Shown here one piece after another: positions 37,188-46,261 of a DNA stretch of 64,000 bases. The translations under genes and the position numbers were made by a program. The notes beneath the pieces were generated by a model, which saw nothing but the letters and a program-made list of their open reading frames with translations, was not told the origin of the DNA and did no database searches. Numbering within the stretch: position 1 is the stretch's first letter; each line of letters begins with the position of its first letter. The stretch is from contig NZ_CP025116.1 in assembly GCF_002831625.1 (NCBI RefSeq), forward strand, positions 1,502,501-1,566,500, written 5' to 3'. Source of the DNA: Nonlabens sp. MB-3u-79. GTDB lineage: Bacteria > Bacteroidota > Bacteroidia > Flavobacteriales > Flavobacteriaceae.

Positions 37188-39116
37188 ATGCTCAACGTTC
37201 ACGATTTACATGTAAGTTTCGGTGGAGAACCGTTATTTGAAGAAATTACTTTTAGGCTTAATGGGGGAAACCGCGTGGGTCTGATCGGTAAAAATGGTGC
37301 TGGAAAATCCACTCTTTTAAAGGTGATCTCTGGAGACATTCCTTATGATCAAGGCAATATTGCTATTGAGAAAGAAGTCAGTATTGGTTTTTTAAGACAA
37401 GATATTGATTTTGAAAAAGGTCGTACGGTTTTAGAGGAGGCGTATACCGCTTTCGCGAAAGCGAGACAAATAGAAGCTCAGATTGAAATCATCAATGAAC
37501 AACTCACGACAAGAACTGATTACGAATCAGATTCTTATTCCAAGCTCATTGAAGATATAGGGGACCTCAATCATGAATATGAAATTATAGGTGGGTACCA
37601 GTATAAAGGTGAAACGGAGAAAATTTTAAAAGGTCTGGCCTTTAAGCCGGACCAATTTGATAAACTCACAGACGAGCTTTCGGGTGGGTGGCGCATGCGT
37701 ATAGAACTCGCTAAGCTGCTCTTAGAAAAGCACGATATTCTTTTGCTCGATGAGCCTACTAACCACTTGGATATAGATTCTATACTGTGGTTGGAATCCT
37801 TTTTACAAACCTATGCGGGAGCGGTAGTTATTGTAAGTCACGATAAAATGTTTTTGGATAACGTCACTAATCGCACGATTGAGATCAGTCTAGGTCGCAT
37901 TTACGATTACCCTAAGCCGTACACCAAATTTCTAGCCTTGCGCGCAGAATTACGCGAGCAACAAGAAGCTACTTTTAAGAATCAGAAGAAGGAGATCGAA
38001 CGTACCGAGAAGCTCATACAGAAATTTAAGGCCAAAGCCAGTAAGGCCACCATGGCACAATCGCTAGTAAAGAAGCTGGACCGTATGGATGTGGTGGAGA
38101 TCGAGCAAACCGATAATGCTGCAATGAATATCAATTTTGCACAATCCATCCAGCCAGGAAAGATTGTATTAGAAATCGATCAAGTGAGCAAGTCGTTTGG
38201 AAGTAAAAGCGTGCTTGATAAAGTAGACCTTTCTCTAGAGCGCGGTAAACGTGTTGCTTTTGTAGGTCAAAATGGTATGGGAAAATCTACCCTTGCCAAA
38301 ATTATTGTAGGTGACGTAAAAGCTCAAGGAAACGTCAACTTGGGACATAACGTACAATTGGGATATTTTGCGCAAAATCAAGCAGAGTATATGGACGGGG
38401 AGAAAACTGTTCTAGATACGATGATGGATGCTGCGACAGACAGCAATAGAGTAAGAGTACGCGACATGCTGGGTTCTTTCCTTTTTAGAGGAGACGAAGC
38501 AGAGAAAAAAGTCAAGGTGCTAAGTGGGGGAGAGCGCAACCGACTCGCACTTTGTAAGTTATTGCTACAGCCATTCAACGTCTTGATTATGGATGAGCCT
38601 ACCAATCACTTGGATATTCAATCGAAGAATGTGCTCAAGGCAGCATTGATAAAATTTAAAGGTACATTGATCGTCGTTTCTCACGATAGAGAGTTCTTAC
38701 AAGGTCTAACGGAGCTGGTTTATGAGTTCCGCGATCATAAATTAAATCTCTATCTGGGTGATATTGATTACTATCTAGGCCAGAGAAAGGCAGAAGATAT
38801 GAGAGCGATAGAAAAAGTCGAAGTGGTTAAGGAAGTGAAGCTTTCGCGAAAGCAAGACACTGATAAAAACCAACTCTCTTACGAAGATCAGAAAAAGCAA
38901 AAGTCTCTCAACAACAGACTCTCTAAAGCAGAATCACAGATCAACGACCTAGAGAAAAACATCGCAAAAATCGATGCAGAGCTCGCAGGAAATTACGATG
39001 AACTATCTCAAAAAAAGGGGTTCTTTGATGGTTATCAGGCTAAGAAGCGAGAACTGGATAAGTGGATGCAACAGTGGGAAAATGTTTCTGAAGAACTTGA
39101 GAAATTCAGTAATTAG
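37188..39116 (+). CDS. ABC-F family ATPase
   Basis: 642 aa from the ATG at 37188, which gives the usual MLNVHDLHVSFGGEPLF start; a 15-codon upstream extension is not conserved-looking. Two ABC domains: Walker A GKNGAGKST and GQNGMGKST, signatures LSGGWRMR and LSGGERNR, and a C-terminal coiled coil. ABC-F proteins act on ribosomes, in translation or drug protection. Two palindrome copies fall in it, read in different frames (AFAKAR near residue 88; LSRKQ near 551). Confidence 0.93.
   Translation: MLNVHDLHVSFGGEPLFEEITFRLNGGNRVGLIGKNGAGKSTLLKVISGDIPYDQGNIAIEKEVSIGFLRQDIDFEKGRTVLEEAYTAFAKARQIEAQIEIINEQLTTRTDYESDSYSKLIEDIGDLNHEYEIIGGYQYKGETEKILKGLAFKPDQFDKLTDELSGGWRMRIELAKLLLEKHDILLLDEPTNHLDIDSILWLESFLQTYAGAVVIVSHDKMFLDNVTNRTIEISLGRIYDYPKPYTKFLALRAELREQQEATFKNQKKEIERTEKLIQKFKAKASKATMAQSLVKKLDRMDVVEIEQTDNAAMNINFAQSIQPGKIVLEIDQVSKSFGSKSVLDKVDLSLERGKRVAFVGQNGMGKSTLAKIIVGDVKAQGNVNLGHNVQLGYFAQNQAEYMDGEKTVLDTMMDAATDSNRVRVRDMLGSFLFRGDEAEKKVKVLSGGERNRLALCKLLLQPFNVLIMDEPTNHLDIQSKNVLKAALIKFKGTLIVVSHDREFLQGLTELVYEFRDHKLNLYLGDIDYYLGQRKAEDMRAIEKVEVVKEVKLSRKQDTDKNQLSYEDQKKQKSLNNRLSKAESQINDLEKNIAKIDAELAGNYDELSQKKGFFDGYQAKKRELDKWMQQWENVSEELEKFSN
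37448..37463. repeat. Dispersed palindrome, copy 7
   Basis: Exact copy in the ABC-F gene, read Ala-Phe-Ala-Lys-Ala. Confidence 0.9.
38839..38854. repeat. Dispersed palindrome, copy 8 (both end bases changed)
   Basis: 14-bp core intact in the ABC-F gene; here read in the third frame as Leu-Ser-Arg-Lys. Confidence 0.85.
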
Positions 39117-39247
39117 CTTTAAGGATTATTTATGATGATTAAAAAGGATAATAATTAGCTTTAGATTGTTAAATCATTACACTAATTCAATGCCAACAGC
39201 ATTAATATCTTGAACGCAATGCAGTCACTGCGCAATACAAAACGCGA

Positions 39248-39279
39248 CCTGAACCTATTGCTCAATAGGGAGCTTCAGG
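39248..39279. terminator. Two-part hairpin, possible ABC-F terminator
   Basis: Outer arms CCTGAA/TTCAGG and inner arms CCTATTG/CAATAGG with a 2-nt loop and a GAGC bulge. Only four Ts follow (CCAATTTT), so termination is not certain. Confidence 0.4.
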
Positions 39280-39288
39280 CCAATTTTG

Positions 39289-39313
39289 TTGTAATACCAC
39301 GGTGGTATTACAA
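39289..39313. promoter_or_regulatory. Perfect 25-nt palindrome before a small-gene chain
   Basis: 12-bp arms TTGTAATACCAC and exact complement around one central G. It ends 3 nt before an ATG at 39317, as an operator would. Confidence 0.5.
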
Positions 39314-39316
39314 AAC

Positions 39317-39550
39317 ATGTTAGTAATTGATACTTGTCTAAAAAAAGTGCTTGATAATAACCTGCCTTTATTAGAGTTAGCATCCAATTTGCAAATAATT
39401 AATAACGAAATTAAAACATCCAAGGGGCTTTTATTGCTTAGAATAGGTTTAACGGGTTTTTATGTGTGGAATCAATCGACTTATCTGCTAACAGTGTTTT
39501 TTCCATCGACCATAAGAATAGTTTCTAAATATACCGGCAGGCGCAAATGA
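39317..39550 (+). CDS. Small hypothetical protein (77 aa)
   Basis: Opens MLVIDTCLKKVLDNNL. It has a hydrophobic stretch near 43-65 (LLLLRIGLTGFYVW) and a basic end, RIVSKYTGRRK. Not recognised. Supporting it: the stop overlaps the next ATG as ATGA, and a 25-nt palindrome sits just upstream. A GTG at 39302 could extend it by five residues. Could be spurious. Confidence 0.4.
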   Translation: MLVIDTCLKKVLDNNLPLLELASNLQIINNEIKTSKGLLLLRIGLTGFYVWNQSTYLLTVFFPSTIRIVSKYTGRRK

Positions 39551-39657
39551 ATCTTCTCGATGCAGCAACCATAAATAACCTAGCAAAATCCGATGTTAAA
39601 CTAGCTGAATGCCAACTGTTGCAGCTAACGGGGCAAATATTTAATACTCCTTTATGA
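39547..39657 (+). CDS. Small hypothetical protein (36 aa)
   Basis: Opens MNLLDAATINNLAKSD. Not recognised. Its start overlaps the stop of the gene before (ATGA) and its stop overlaps the start of the CPXCG gene (ATGA), which argues for translational coupling. Confidence 0.38.
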   Translation: MNLLDAATINNLAKSDVKLAECQLLQLTGQIFNTPL

Positions 39658-39833
39658 TAGAACATTTTTTTATGTGCCCTCATTGCTGGCAAGAAATCTC
39701 TATGTTATTAGACCCTGCATATTCACAGACTTATGTAGAGGATTGCGAGGTGTGTTGCAATCCTATAGAGCTAAAAGTAACCTTTGATGAGGGGGAGTTA
39801 GCTGGTTTTGAGGCCATAGAACTGGGGCAGTAA
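39654..39833 (+). CDS. CPXCG-type cysteine-rich small protein
   Basis: 59 aa. Two cysteine pairs: CPHC (8-11) and CEVC (31-34) followed by another Cys, with the acidic tail EGELAGFEAIELGQ. This matches the small Cys-rich CPXCG family, presumed to bind zinc; function unknown. It overlaps the upstream 36-aa frame by 4 nt. Confidence 0.8.
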   Translation: MIEHFFMCPHCWQEISMLLDPAYSQTYVEDCEVCCNPIELKVTFDEGELAGFEAIELGQ

Positions 39834-39851
39834 ATTATTTATCGAATTATC

Positions 39852-39882
39852 TTGTGTAAGGATGAAATTGTATGTATTTTTG
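39852..39882 (+). promoter_or_regulatory. Promoter of tRNA-fMet
   Basis: TTG at 39852-39854 and TATTTTTG (39875-39882), 20 nt apart; about 75 nt upstream of the tRNA. Confidence 0.5.
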
Positions 39883-39957
39883 CACTCCAATAAAACAAGA
39901 AGTCGTCAGAGTAATGATCTGAAGTTTTTTAAAACAAGTGACGGACAGTTTTTATAT

Positions 39958-40030
<73 letters not shown>

Positions 40031-40037
40031 CTAAGGT

Positions 40038-40069
40038 AAAAAGCTCTTGAGAAATCAAGAGCTTTTTTT
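40038..40069 (+). terminator. tRNA-fMet terminator
   Basis: Stem AAAGCTCTTGA with its complement, followed by Ts. Confidence 0.88.
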
Positions 40070-40134
40070 ATGCGATGTATTTAGGGTACTAGGTTTAGTA
40101 TAAAGCCGTATTTTTATATCTAGAATAAGCAAAA

Positions 40135-42126
40135 ATGATTTCAAGAACAACTGTAGATGCCGTATTTGATGCCGCTCGTGTAGAAGAGGTGATCGGGGAC
40201 TTTGTACAGTTAAAGAAATCAGGTTCTAACTACAAAGGATTAAGTCCTTTTACCGAAGAGCGTTCCGCTAGTTTTATGGTATCGCCAGTAAAACAAATCT
40301 GGAAGGATTTTAGTTCTGGAAAAGGAGGTAATGCAGTGACCTTTATCATGGAACACGAACATTTTACGTTTCCTGAAGCCATCAAGTGGCTGGCCAAAAA
40401 ATACAATATAGAAGTAGAAGAGACCGAACAGTCAGATGAGCAAAAACAAGCTCTAGACGAAAAGGAATCCATGTATCTTGTTTCTAAATTTGCAGCGGAA
40501 TGGTTTCAAAGCCAACTCAAAACAGAAGAAGGAAAAGCAATAGGATACAGCTATTTTAAAGAGAGGGGTTTTACTGATGAAACTATAGAGTACTTTCAGT
40601 TAGGTTATAATCCAGATCAATGGAGTGCTTTTACAGATGCCGCTATCAAAGCGGGTTATCAATTAGATTTTCTAGATAAAGTAGGTGTTTCTATTGTAAA
40701 GGAAGAAAAACAATTTGACCGATTTAAAGGCCGTGTAATGTTTCCTATACGCAGTCTTTCTGGAAGAGTTCTTGGTTTTGGAGGCCGAATTCTCAACAAC
40801 GAAAAGAAAGCAGCTAAGTATTTGAACTCGCCGCAAAGTGAGATCTACGATAAATCTGCAGTACTTTATGGTATCTATGAGGCAAAGCAATCCATTGCCA
40901 AAGAAGATCTCTGTTACCTCGTAGAAGGTTATACAGATGTGATTCAATTGCACCAGGCTGGAGTGAAGAATGTAGTGTCTAGTTCTGGAACAGCGTTAAC
41001 CAGTCAGCAAATACGTTTGATCCAACGTTTGACTAAAAACATTACGGTACTTTACGATGGAGATGCGGCAGGAATGCGAGCAGCTATAAGAGGAACAGAT
41101 CTCATTCTGGAAGCAGGAATGAATGTGCGCGTTTGCACCTTTCCAGACGGAGAAGATCCAGATTCATTTGCAAAAGCCCATACAGAGTCTGAGATCATAG
41201 ATTTTTTAACAAATAATGCTCAGGACTTTATTTCTTTTAAATCCAACCTCCTTAAAAAAGAAGCCGCAGGCGATCCTATCAAAAAAGCAGGAATGATAAG
41301 GGATATTGTAAATAGTATCGCAAAAATACCCGATGATATCTCCAGAGAAATCTACATAAGAGAAAGTGCTGCCATTCTTGATATAGGGGAGGATGTGTTG
41401 TTCTCGACCCTTGCGCAAGTTCGTAATGCCAGCTTTAATGAACAAAAGAAAAAAGACAGTAGGGCACAAGCACAGCAACCCTTAACTAAAGTAGAAGCTT
41501 CTGAAGCAACAGTCGAAGTAGATAGAAGAGCCCTTTTAGAACGCTCCATAATTGCCATTTTACTAATGTATGGAGGTAAAGATGAGTTGTTTGAAGATGA
41601 ATACATTCAAGATGATAGTGGTGTCGAGGTGGAATATGAAACGGTAAAAACCAAACACCGTGTGTATGAAAAAATCTATATGGATTTACAGGCTGATGAA
41701 ATCAAATTTGCCAATCCAGATTTTCAAGTGATATACACAAGGATCATTGATGTTTTACTACTGGAACAAGAAATTGATACGCAACTCATCTTGTCAGCTT
41801 TTGAAGGGGAGTACGCACATACTATTGCTGATATTGCTATGTCTGATGATAAATACCATTTACACGATTGGGAACGACATAAAATTTTCCCCATTCAAAA
41901 AGATCAAACCATCTCTGAATATACTAGTCAAGTTTTATATCACTTAAGGCAACTTTTGCTTTTTGATATCGTAGATAAAATTAATAAAGTTATTGCCAAA
42001 AACACGCCTGATGTGGATAATATCGCGGCTTTAGAACAAATCAATAATTACAACATTTTACGCAGGAAAATTGATGTGAAAAATAGAACGGTAATTCCTT
42101 CAAGTGGCTGGAGTAGGTTTAACTAG
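40135..42126 (+). CDS. dnaG: DNA primase
   Basis: Makes RNA primers at the replication fork. 663 aa: N-terminal CHC2-like domain, TOPRIM core (YLVEGYTDVIQLHQAG, TVLYDGDAAG) and C-terminal helicase-interaction region. All four zinc ligands of the CHC2 ribbon are replaced (S37, T40, D58, S61 in SPFT and KDFSSGKGG), yet the surrounding motif is intact. As far as I recall this is common in flavobacterial DnaG. It overlaps the convergent response-regulator gene by 8 nt. Confidence 0.95.
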   Translation: MISRTTVDAVFDAARVEEVIGDFVQLKKSGSNYKGLSPFTEERSASFMVSPVKQIWKDFSSGKGGNAVTFIMEHEHFTFPEAIKWLAKKYNIEVEETEQSDEQKQALDEKESMYLVSKFAAEWFQSQLKTEEGKAIGYSYFKERGFTDETIEYFQLGYNPDQWSAFTDAAIKAGYQLDFLDKVGVSIVKEEKQFDRFKGRVMFPIRSLSGRVLGFGGRILNNEKKAAKYLNSPQSEIYDKSAVLYGIYEAKQSIAKEDLCYLVEGYTDVIQLHQAGVKNVVSSSGTALTSQQIRLIQRLTKNITVLYDGDAAGMRAAIRGTDLILEAGMNVRVCTFPDGEDPDSFAKAHTESEIIDFLTNNAQDFISFKSNLLKKEAAGDPIKKAGMIRDIVNSIAKIPDDISREIYIRESAAILDIGEDVLFSTLAQVRNASFNEQKKKDSRAQAQQPLTKVEASEATVEVDRRALLERSIIAILLMYGGKDELFEDEYIQDDSGVEVEYETVKTKHRVYEKIYMDLQADEIKFANPDFQVIYTRIIDVLLLEQEIDTQLILSAFEGEYAHTIADIAMSDDKYHLHDWERHKIFPIQKDQTISEYTSQVLYHLRQLLLFDIVDKINKVIAKNTPDVDNIAALEQINNYNILRRKIDVKNRTVIPSSGWSRFN

Positions 42127-42742
42127 CAATTTGAAGCAAACGGGATTGATGTATCAAATCTGCGATATTATCAACTTTTAATTTTTTAAGCAACCTCGTT
42201 TTATAAGTGCTAACTGTTTTTTCATTGATAGAAAGTGCTTTAGCAATTTCTTTGTTGCGACGGCCTTTAGAAAGCAAGTTCAAGACTTCAATCTCGCGAG
42301 TAGATAATTTTTTGAATTTAAGAACGTCCTTATTGTTTTTATTATCTAATTGAGATTTGATGTTTTCAGAAAGATAGGTTTCACCTCTAGCGATGGCTAA
42401 AAGTGATTTTCTAGTTTCTTTTATAGATCGCGTTTTTGATATATAGCCGTTAGCCCCAGCTTTTACAGCGCTTACAGCGTATATTTCTTCTGGATGAGAA
42501 CTTACTACAAGAATCTTTAAATCTGGGAAGTGGGATCTTATTCCCCTTAGAGTCCCTATGCCTTGAGTATTAGGTAAGTCCATCTCTAGAATTAAAACAT
42601 CTGGATGGTGGTATGTGATGCTTCTGATGAGGTCATTACCGTCATCTACCTTTGCTTTAAAACTAAACTCCTTATGATCTTTCATTATACTCCTAAGTCC
42701 TCTTCTGAAAACGGGATGATGATCTGCTAATAAGATATTCAT
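42119..42742 (-). CDS. NarL/LuxR-type response regulator with Glu at the phosphoacceptor position
   Basis: 207 aa. Receiver domain 1-120, LuxR HTH about 143-200 (LSTREIEVLNLLSKGRRNKEIA). In DVLILEMDLP the position that is Asp in active receivers is E53, and the acidic pocket reads ADHH rather than DDH; K103 is kept. It may therefore act without phosphorylation, unless D55 substitutes. No histidine kinase is adjacent. A palindrome lies upstream. Confidence 0.88.
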   Translation of the reverse strand: MNILLADHHPVFRRGLRSIMKDHKEFSFKAKVDDGNDLIRSITYHHPDVLILEMDLPNTQGIGTLRGIRSHFPDLKILVVSSHPEEIYAVSAVKAGANGYISKTRSIKETRKSLLAIARGETYLSENIKSQLDNKNNKDVLKFKKLSTREIEVLNLLSKGRRNKEIAKALSINEKTVSTYKTRLLKKLKVDNIADLIHQSRLLQIAS

Positions 42743-42789
42743 GACATATAATTAGAAAACAAAGATAGCTTTTTTGAGCTTATTTCTAT

Positions 42790-42812
42790 AGACCTATACG
42801 TGCGTATAGTCT
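42790..42812. promoter_or_regulatory. Near-perfect palindrome upstream of the response regulator
   Basis: CTATACG and CGTATAG around TG, extended by AGA/TCT. It lies about 50-70 nt upstream of the regulator start and beyond the nadE stop; a possible autoregulatory site. Confidence 0.45.
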
Positions 42813-42839
42813 TACAATACAGATAATTATACTTCCTAT

Positions 42840-43628
42840 TTACAGCAAATCCTTAGGAATTACGCACACTGGGATGGGGTTCATCTTGTGTTGATTTCTT
42901 TTATTATATGACGAATATATGAGGAAGACTTCTTGCTCTCTATCGCTTAAAGTCTCCACATTAATGTTTTTATTTGCTTGATTCATAGCTTGTTCTAATT
43001 CATCATAACTAGCACCTATTTGGTCTTCATCTGTTCGTTCAGCTCCATAAAGCCCATCACTTGGTGCCGCTTTGAGAATGCTTTCAGGCACCTTTAAGTG
43101 TTTTCCTACAGCATAAACTTCGCTTTTTAATAAATCTGCGATAGGGCTGATATCCACGCCACCATCGCCGTATTTGGTATAAAAACCAACACCAAAATCT
43201 TCTACTTTATTACCCGTTCCAGCAACAAGCAATCCATGAACGCCGCCGTGATAATAAAGGGTAGTCATTCTTAATCTTGCTCTGGTATTGCCTAAAGTGA
43301 GCTCTACTTGAGGATTGCTTGTAACACTAGGCATTTGATCTTTAAAAATTTGGAACACTGGTGTGAGATCACTTCTTACATCGTCTACATTGTCAAATCG
43401 ATGTTTCAACTGTATGATATGTTCTTGAGCTCTAGTAACATGATCGTGATGCTGGTGAATAGGCATTTCTACGCACAATACCTCTAGGCCAGTCATAGCG
43501 CAAAGAGTAGAGGTGACGGCACTGTCAATGCCTCCACTCACACCTACCACATAACCTTTTACTCCAGCTTTGACGGCATAATCTTTCAGCCATTTTACTA
43601 TGTGATCTGTTACTCTTTCAACTTTCAT
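42840..43628 (-). CDS. nadE: NAD+ synthetase, ammonia-dependent
   Basis: Last step of NAD synthesis, from nicotinate adenine dinucleotide. 262 aa, synthetase domain only, without the glutaminase half. The PP-loop SGGIDS is at residues 31-36. Divergent from gldB, as in other gliding flavobacteria. Confidence 0.94.
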   Translation of the reverse strand: MKVERVTDHIVKWLKDYAVKAGVKGYVVGVSGGIDSAVTSTLCAMTGLEVLCVEMPIHQHHDHVTRAQEHIIQLKHRFDNVDDVRSDLTPVFQIFKDQMPSVTSNPQVELTLGNTRARLRMTTLYYHGGVHGLLVAGTGNKVEDFGVGFYTKYGDGGVDISPIADLLKSEVYAVGKHLKVPESILKAAPSDGLYGAERTDEDQIGASYDELEQAMNQANKNINVETLSDREQEVFLIYSSYNKRNQHKMNPIPVCVIPKDLL

Positions 43629-43633
43629 AATCG

Positions 43634-43641
43634 TATTTTTG
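43634..43641 (+). promoter_or_regulatory. Putative -7 box of gldBC
   Basis: TATTTTTG, about 42 nt before the gldB ATG, inside the nadE/gldB divergent gap. Confidence 0.45.
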
Positions 43642-43682
43642 CAAGCATAAAAATAAATAAAAATATAGCGAGTTATAAGAGT

Positions 43683-44660
43683 ATGAAGATGAATTTAATT
43701 AAGTTTTTTATTATTCTCGCTTTCGCGAAAGCGATTACCTCATGTACTCCTACTCATAAAGTCGAAGAGGAGATCGCTAACATACAAGTGGATGTTGATT
43801 TGATCACTTTTCATAAAGAATTTGCCAGTGCAAATGCAGCAGATCTTCCTAATTTAAAAGAAAAATTCCCTCTCTTTTTTCCGCCTAGAGTTCCAGACAG
43901 CATGTGGATTTCTAAATTAATGGGGAAAGATACCATTCATAACGCATTAGAAAATGCAGTAAGGGATGCCGATTTTAATTATCAGGAAATGGAGCGCCAA
44001 ATGAAGGATGTCATGCGTCATGTCATTTATTATTTTCCAGAATTTGAAGCGACGCCTATGGTAACGGTTCTCTCTGATGTAAATTACCGTCAGAAAGTGA
44101 TTCCTACAGCTAGTCAATTGATCATTTCTATAGACACCTATTTAGGTAAGGATCACGAATTGTACGGAGGAATCAATAAATACCAGCGAGAGAATTTAAA
44201 TCGAGAACAACTTCCAGCAGATGTGGCTCTGGCTTATGCGAGACTTTTTGTAAACCCCTCTATGGAGCGTGCCTTATTAGATAATATGATCTACCATGGA
44301 AAGCTTCATTATGTTCAAGAGCTTTTTGCCCCTAAAGCTACAGGCGATCAGTTGTTGAACTATTCGCCAGAGAAATACGTGTTTACCGTAGAAAATGAGT
44401 CTCAAATGTGGCGCTATTTTATAGATAATGAGATGCTGTATGATACCGACTCTAAGTTGCTTTCCAGATTCATACTCCCAGCGCCTTTTTCAAAGTTTTA
44501 CCTAGAAGTAGATCAACAAACTCCTGGTGGAGTAGGTCGTTATATAGGATACCGAATGGTCAAGTCATTCATGGAAAATAATCAAGTGGATCTAGAAACC
44601 ATGATCGACTTAAACGCAGAAGAAATTTTTAAACGTTCTAAATACAAACCTTTACAGTAA
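43683..44660 (+). CDS. gldB: Gliding motility lipoprotein GldB
   Basis: 325 aa from the ATG at 43683; the long frame from 43602 overlaps nadE and would bury the signal peptide. The lipoprotein signal is MKMNLIKFFIILAFAKAITSC with lipobox ITSC. An exact palindrome copy encodes LAFAKAI inside its hydrophobic core, putting a lysine there. The stop overlaps the gldC start by one base. GldB is needed for gliding in Flavobacterium johnsoniae; its biochemical role is unclear. Confidence 0.9.
   Translation: MKMNLIKFFIILAFAKAITSCTPTHKVEEEIANIQVDVDLITFHKEFASANAADLPNLKEKFPLFFPPRVPDSMWISKLMGKDTIHNALENAVRDADFNYQEMERQMKDVMRHVIYYFPEFEATPMVTVLSDVNYRQKVIPTASQLIISIDTYLGKDHELYGGINKYQRENLNREQLPADVALAYARLFVNPSMERALLDNMIYHGKLHYVQELFAPKATGDQLLNYSPEKYVFTVENESQMWRYFIDNEMLYDTDSKLLSRFILPAPFSKFYLEVDQQTPGGVGRYIGYRMVKSFMENNQVDLETMIDLNAEEIFKRSKYKPLQ
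43718..43733. repeat. Dispersed palindrome, copy 9, in the gldB signal peptide
   Basis: Exact 16-bp copy, read Ala-Phe-Ala-Lys-Ala within the h-region. Confidence 0.9.
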
Positions 44661-45004
44661 TGTCAGATAAAAAAAATAGATCTACCATAAAAATTGGAAT
44701 TGAACTGGATGAAAATCGAGTTCCAGAAAACATCAGATGGAGTGCTCCAGATGGTGGCGTAGACGCTGCAGAAGCAAAAGCCATGATGGTCTCTATGTGG
44801 GATAGTAAGGATAAGGAATCTTTCCGTATTGACTTATGGACCAAGGATATGCCAGTTGATGAAATGCGCGTTTTCTTTCACCAGACACTAGTTTCTATGG
44901 CAGATACCTATCATCGTGCCACTAATGATGATAAGATGAGAGATACCATGATTGATTTTTGTGATTATTTTGCAGAGAAATTAAATCTTAAGGAAGAGGA
45001 ATAG
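44660..45004 (+). CDS. gldC: Gliding motility protein GldC
   Basis: 114 aa, soluble, no signal peptide; opens MSDKKNRSTIKIGIELDENR, matching GldC. Coupled to gldB (TAATG). Accessory to gliding, probably stabilising or assisting GldB. Confidence 0.92.
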   Translation: MSDKKNRSTIKIGIELDENRVPENIRWSAPDGGVDAAEAKAMMVSMWDSKDKESFRIDLWTKDMPVDEMRVFFHQTLVSMADTYHRATNDDKMRDTMIDFCDYFAEKLNLKEEE

Positions 45005-45149
45005 GTTGTTAGTAAGCGATAGGCAGGTTGATTTGTTGGTAGCCTAATGTGATAGTTCTTTTTATAGGTGGAGACTTCTTATGGAGATTATTAATCTGCT
45101 TGGATTTATGCCTTATTGAATATTGAATTAGAGTAAATAAACATGTCTT

Positions 45150-45454
<305 letters not shown>

Positions 45455-45577
45455 GTCTTCAATCTCAACAGGAGTTTCTTTCCCCGGCCCTAAAAGGAGG
45501 AAACCATAGAATGGAGTTTTTATTTAAGCCTCTTTAGAGAAACCTAGCCTTTAGGCTTAGGGAGAAGGTTTTGATTC

Positions 45578-46180
45578 TTATTTGAGCGTCTCATTAATCC
45601 CGTGGATATAATTCAGCAATTCTTCTTTACCTTGATTGTTTGAAGCACTGGTGATAAAATAAGGAGGCATTTCTTCCCATATGCCTTCCAGTAAAAACTT
45701 TTTATAAGCCTCCACATTGCGCTCTAATGCTTTGGGTTTTAATTTATCTGCTTTAGTAAAAACAATGCTAAAAGGTATTTCACTTTCTCCTAGCCATTCC
45801 ATAAATTCTACATCTATAGGTTGTGGATCATGTCTTATGTCTACTAGCACAAATCCGCATACCAACTGCTCGCGTTTTTCAAAATACTTCGTGATAAATT
45901 TTTGAAATTTGGCTTTGCTAGATTTGGAAACTCGGGCATAACCATAACCAGGTAAATCGACCAGATGCCATGTTTTGTTGATCAAGAAGTGATTGATCAG
46001 TTGCGTTTTTCCGGGTCTTCCAGATGTTTTGGCAAGACTTTTTTGATTCACTAACATATTGATCAATGAAGACTTCCCTACGTTAGACCTTCCTATAAAT
46101 GCATATTCTGGAATACCAGAATTAGGACACTTGGATACGTCTTGATTGGATATAATAAATTCTGCGCTCGTAATATTCAT
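45578..46180 (-). CDS. engB: Ribosome biogenesis GTP-binding protein EngB
   Basis: 200 aa TrmE-Era-like GTPase needed for large-subunit assembly: G1 GRSNVGKSS (30-38), G3 DLPGYGYA, G4 FTKADKLK. Also called YihA/YsxC. Confidence 0.95.
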   Translation of the reverse strand: MNITSAEFIISNQDVSKCPNSGIPEYAFIGRSNVGKSSLINMLVNQKSLAKTSGRPGKTQLINHFLINKTWHLVDLPGYGYARVSKSSKAKFQKFITKYFEKREQLVCGFVLVDIRHDPQPIDVEFMEWLGESEIPFSIVFTKADKLKPKALERNVEAYKKFLLEGIWEEMPPYFITSASNNQGKEELLNYIHGINETLK

Positions 46181-46261
46181 ATAACAAAGATACTATTTAG
46201 AGGATAACAAGTAGGTCTATTTCTTTAAGAGGAAATAAGTAAAATAAGGGCAATATTTAAA

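Larger units (their letters stand above)
39117..39316. other. Gene-free stretch with two strong inverted repeats
   Basis: After the ABC-F stop there is no recognisable coding sequence up to 39316. It holds the hairpin at 39248-39279 and the palindrome at 39289-39313, listed separately. Confidence 0.5.

Noticed and set aside
45455..45577. Hairpin near 45542-45561 as an engB terminator
   Set aside because: Stem has a bulge and no T-run follows on the minus strand; not enough support.
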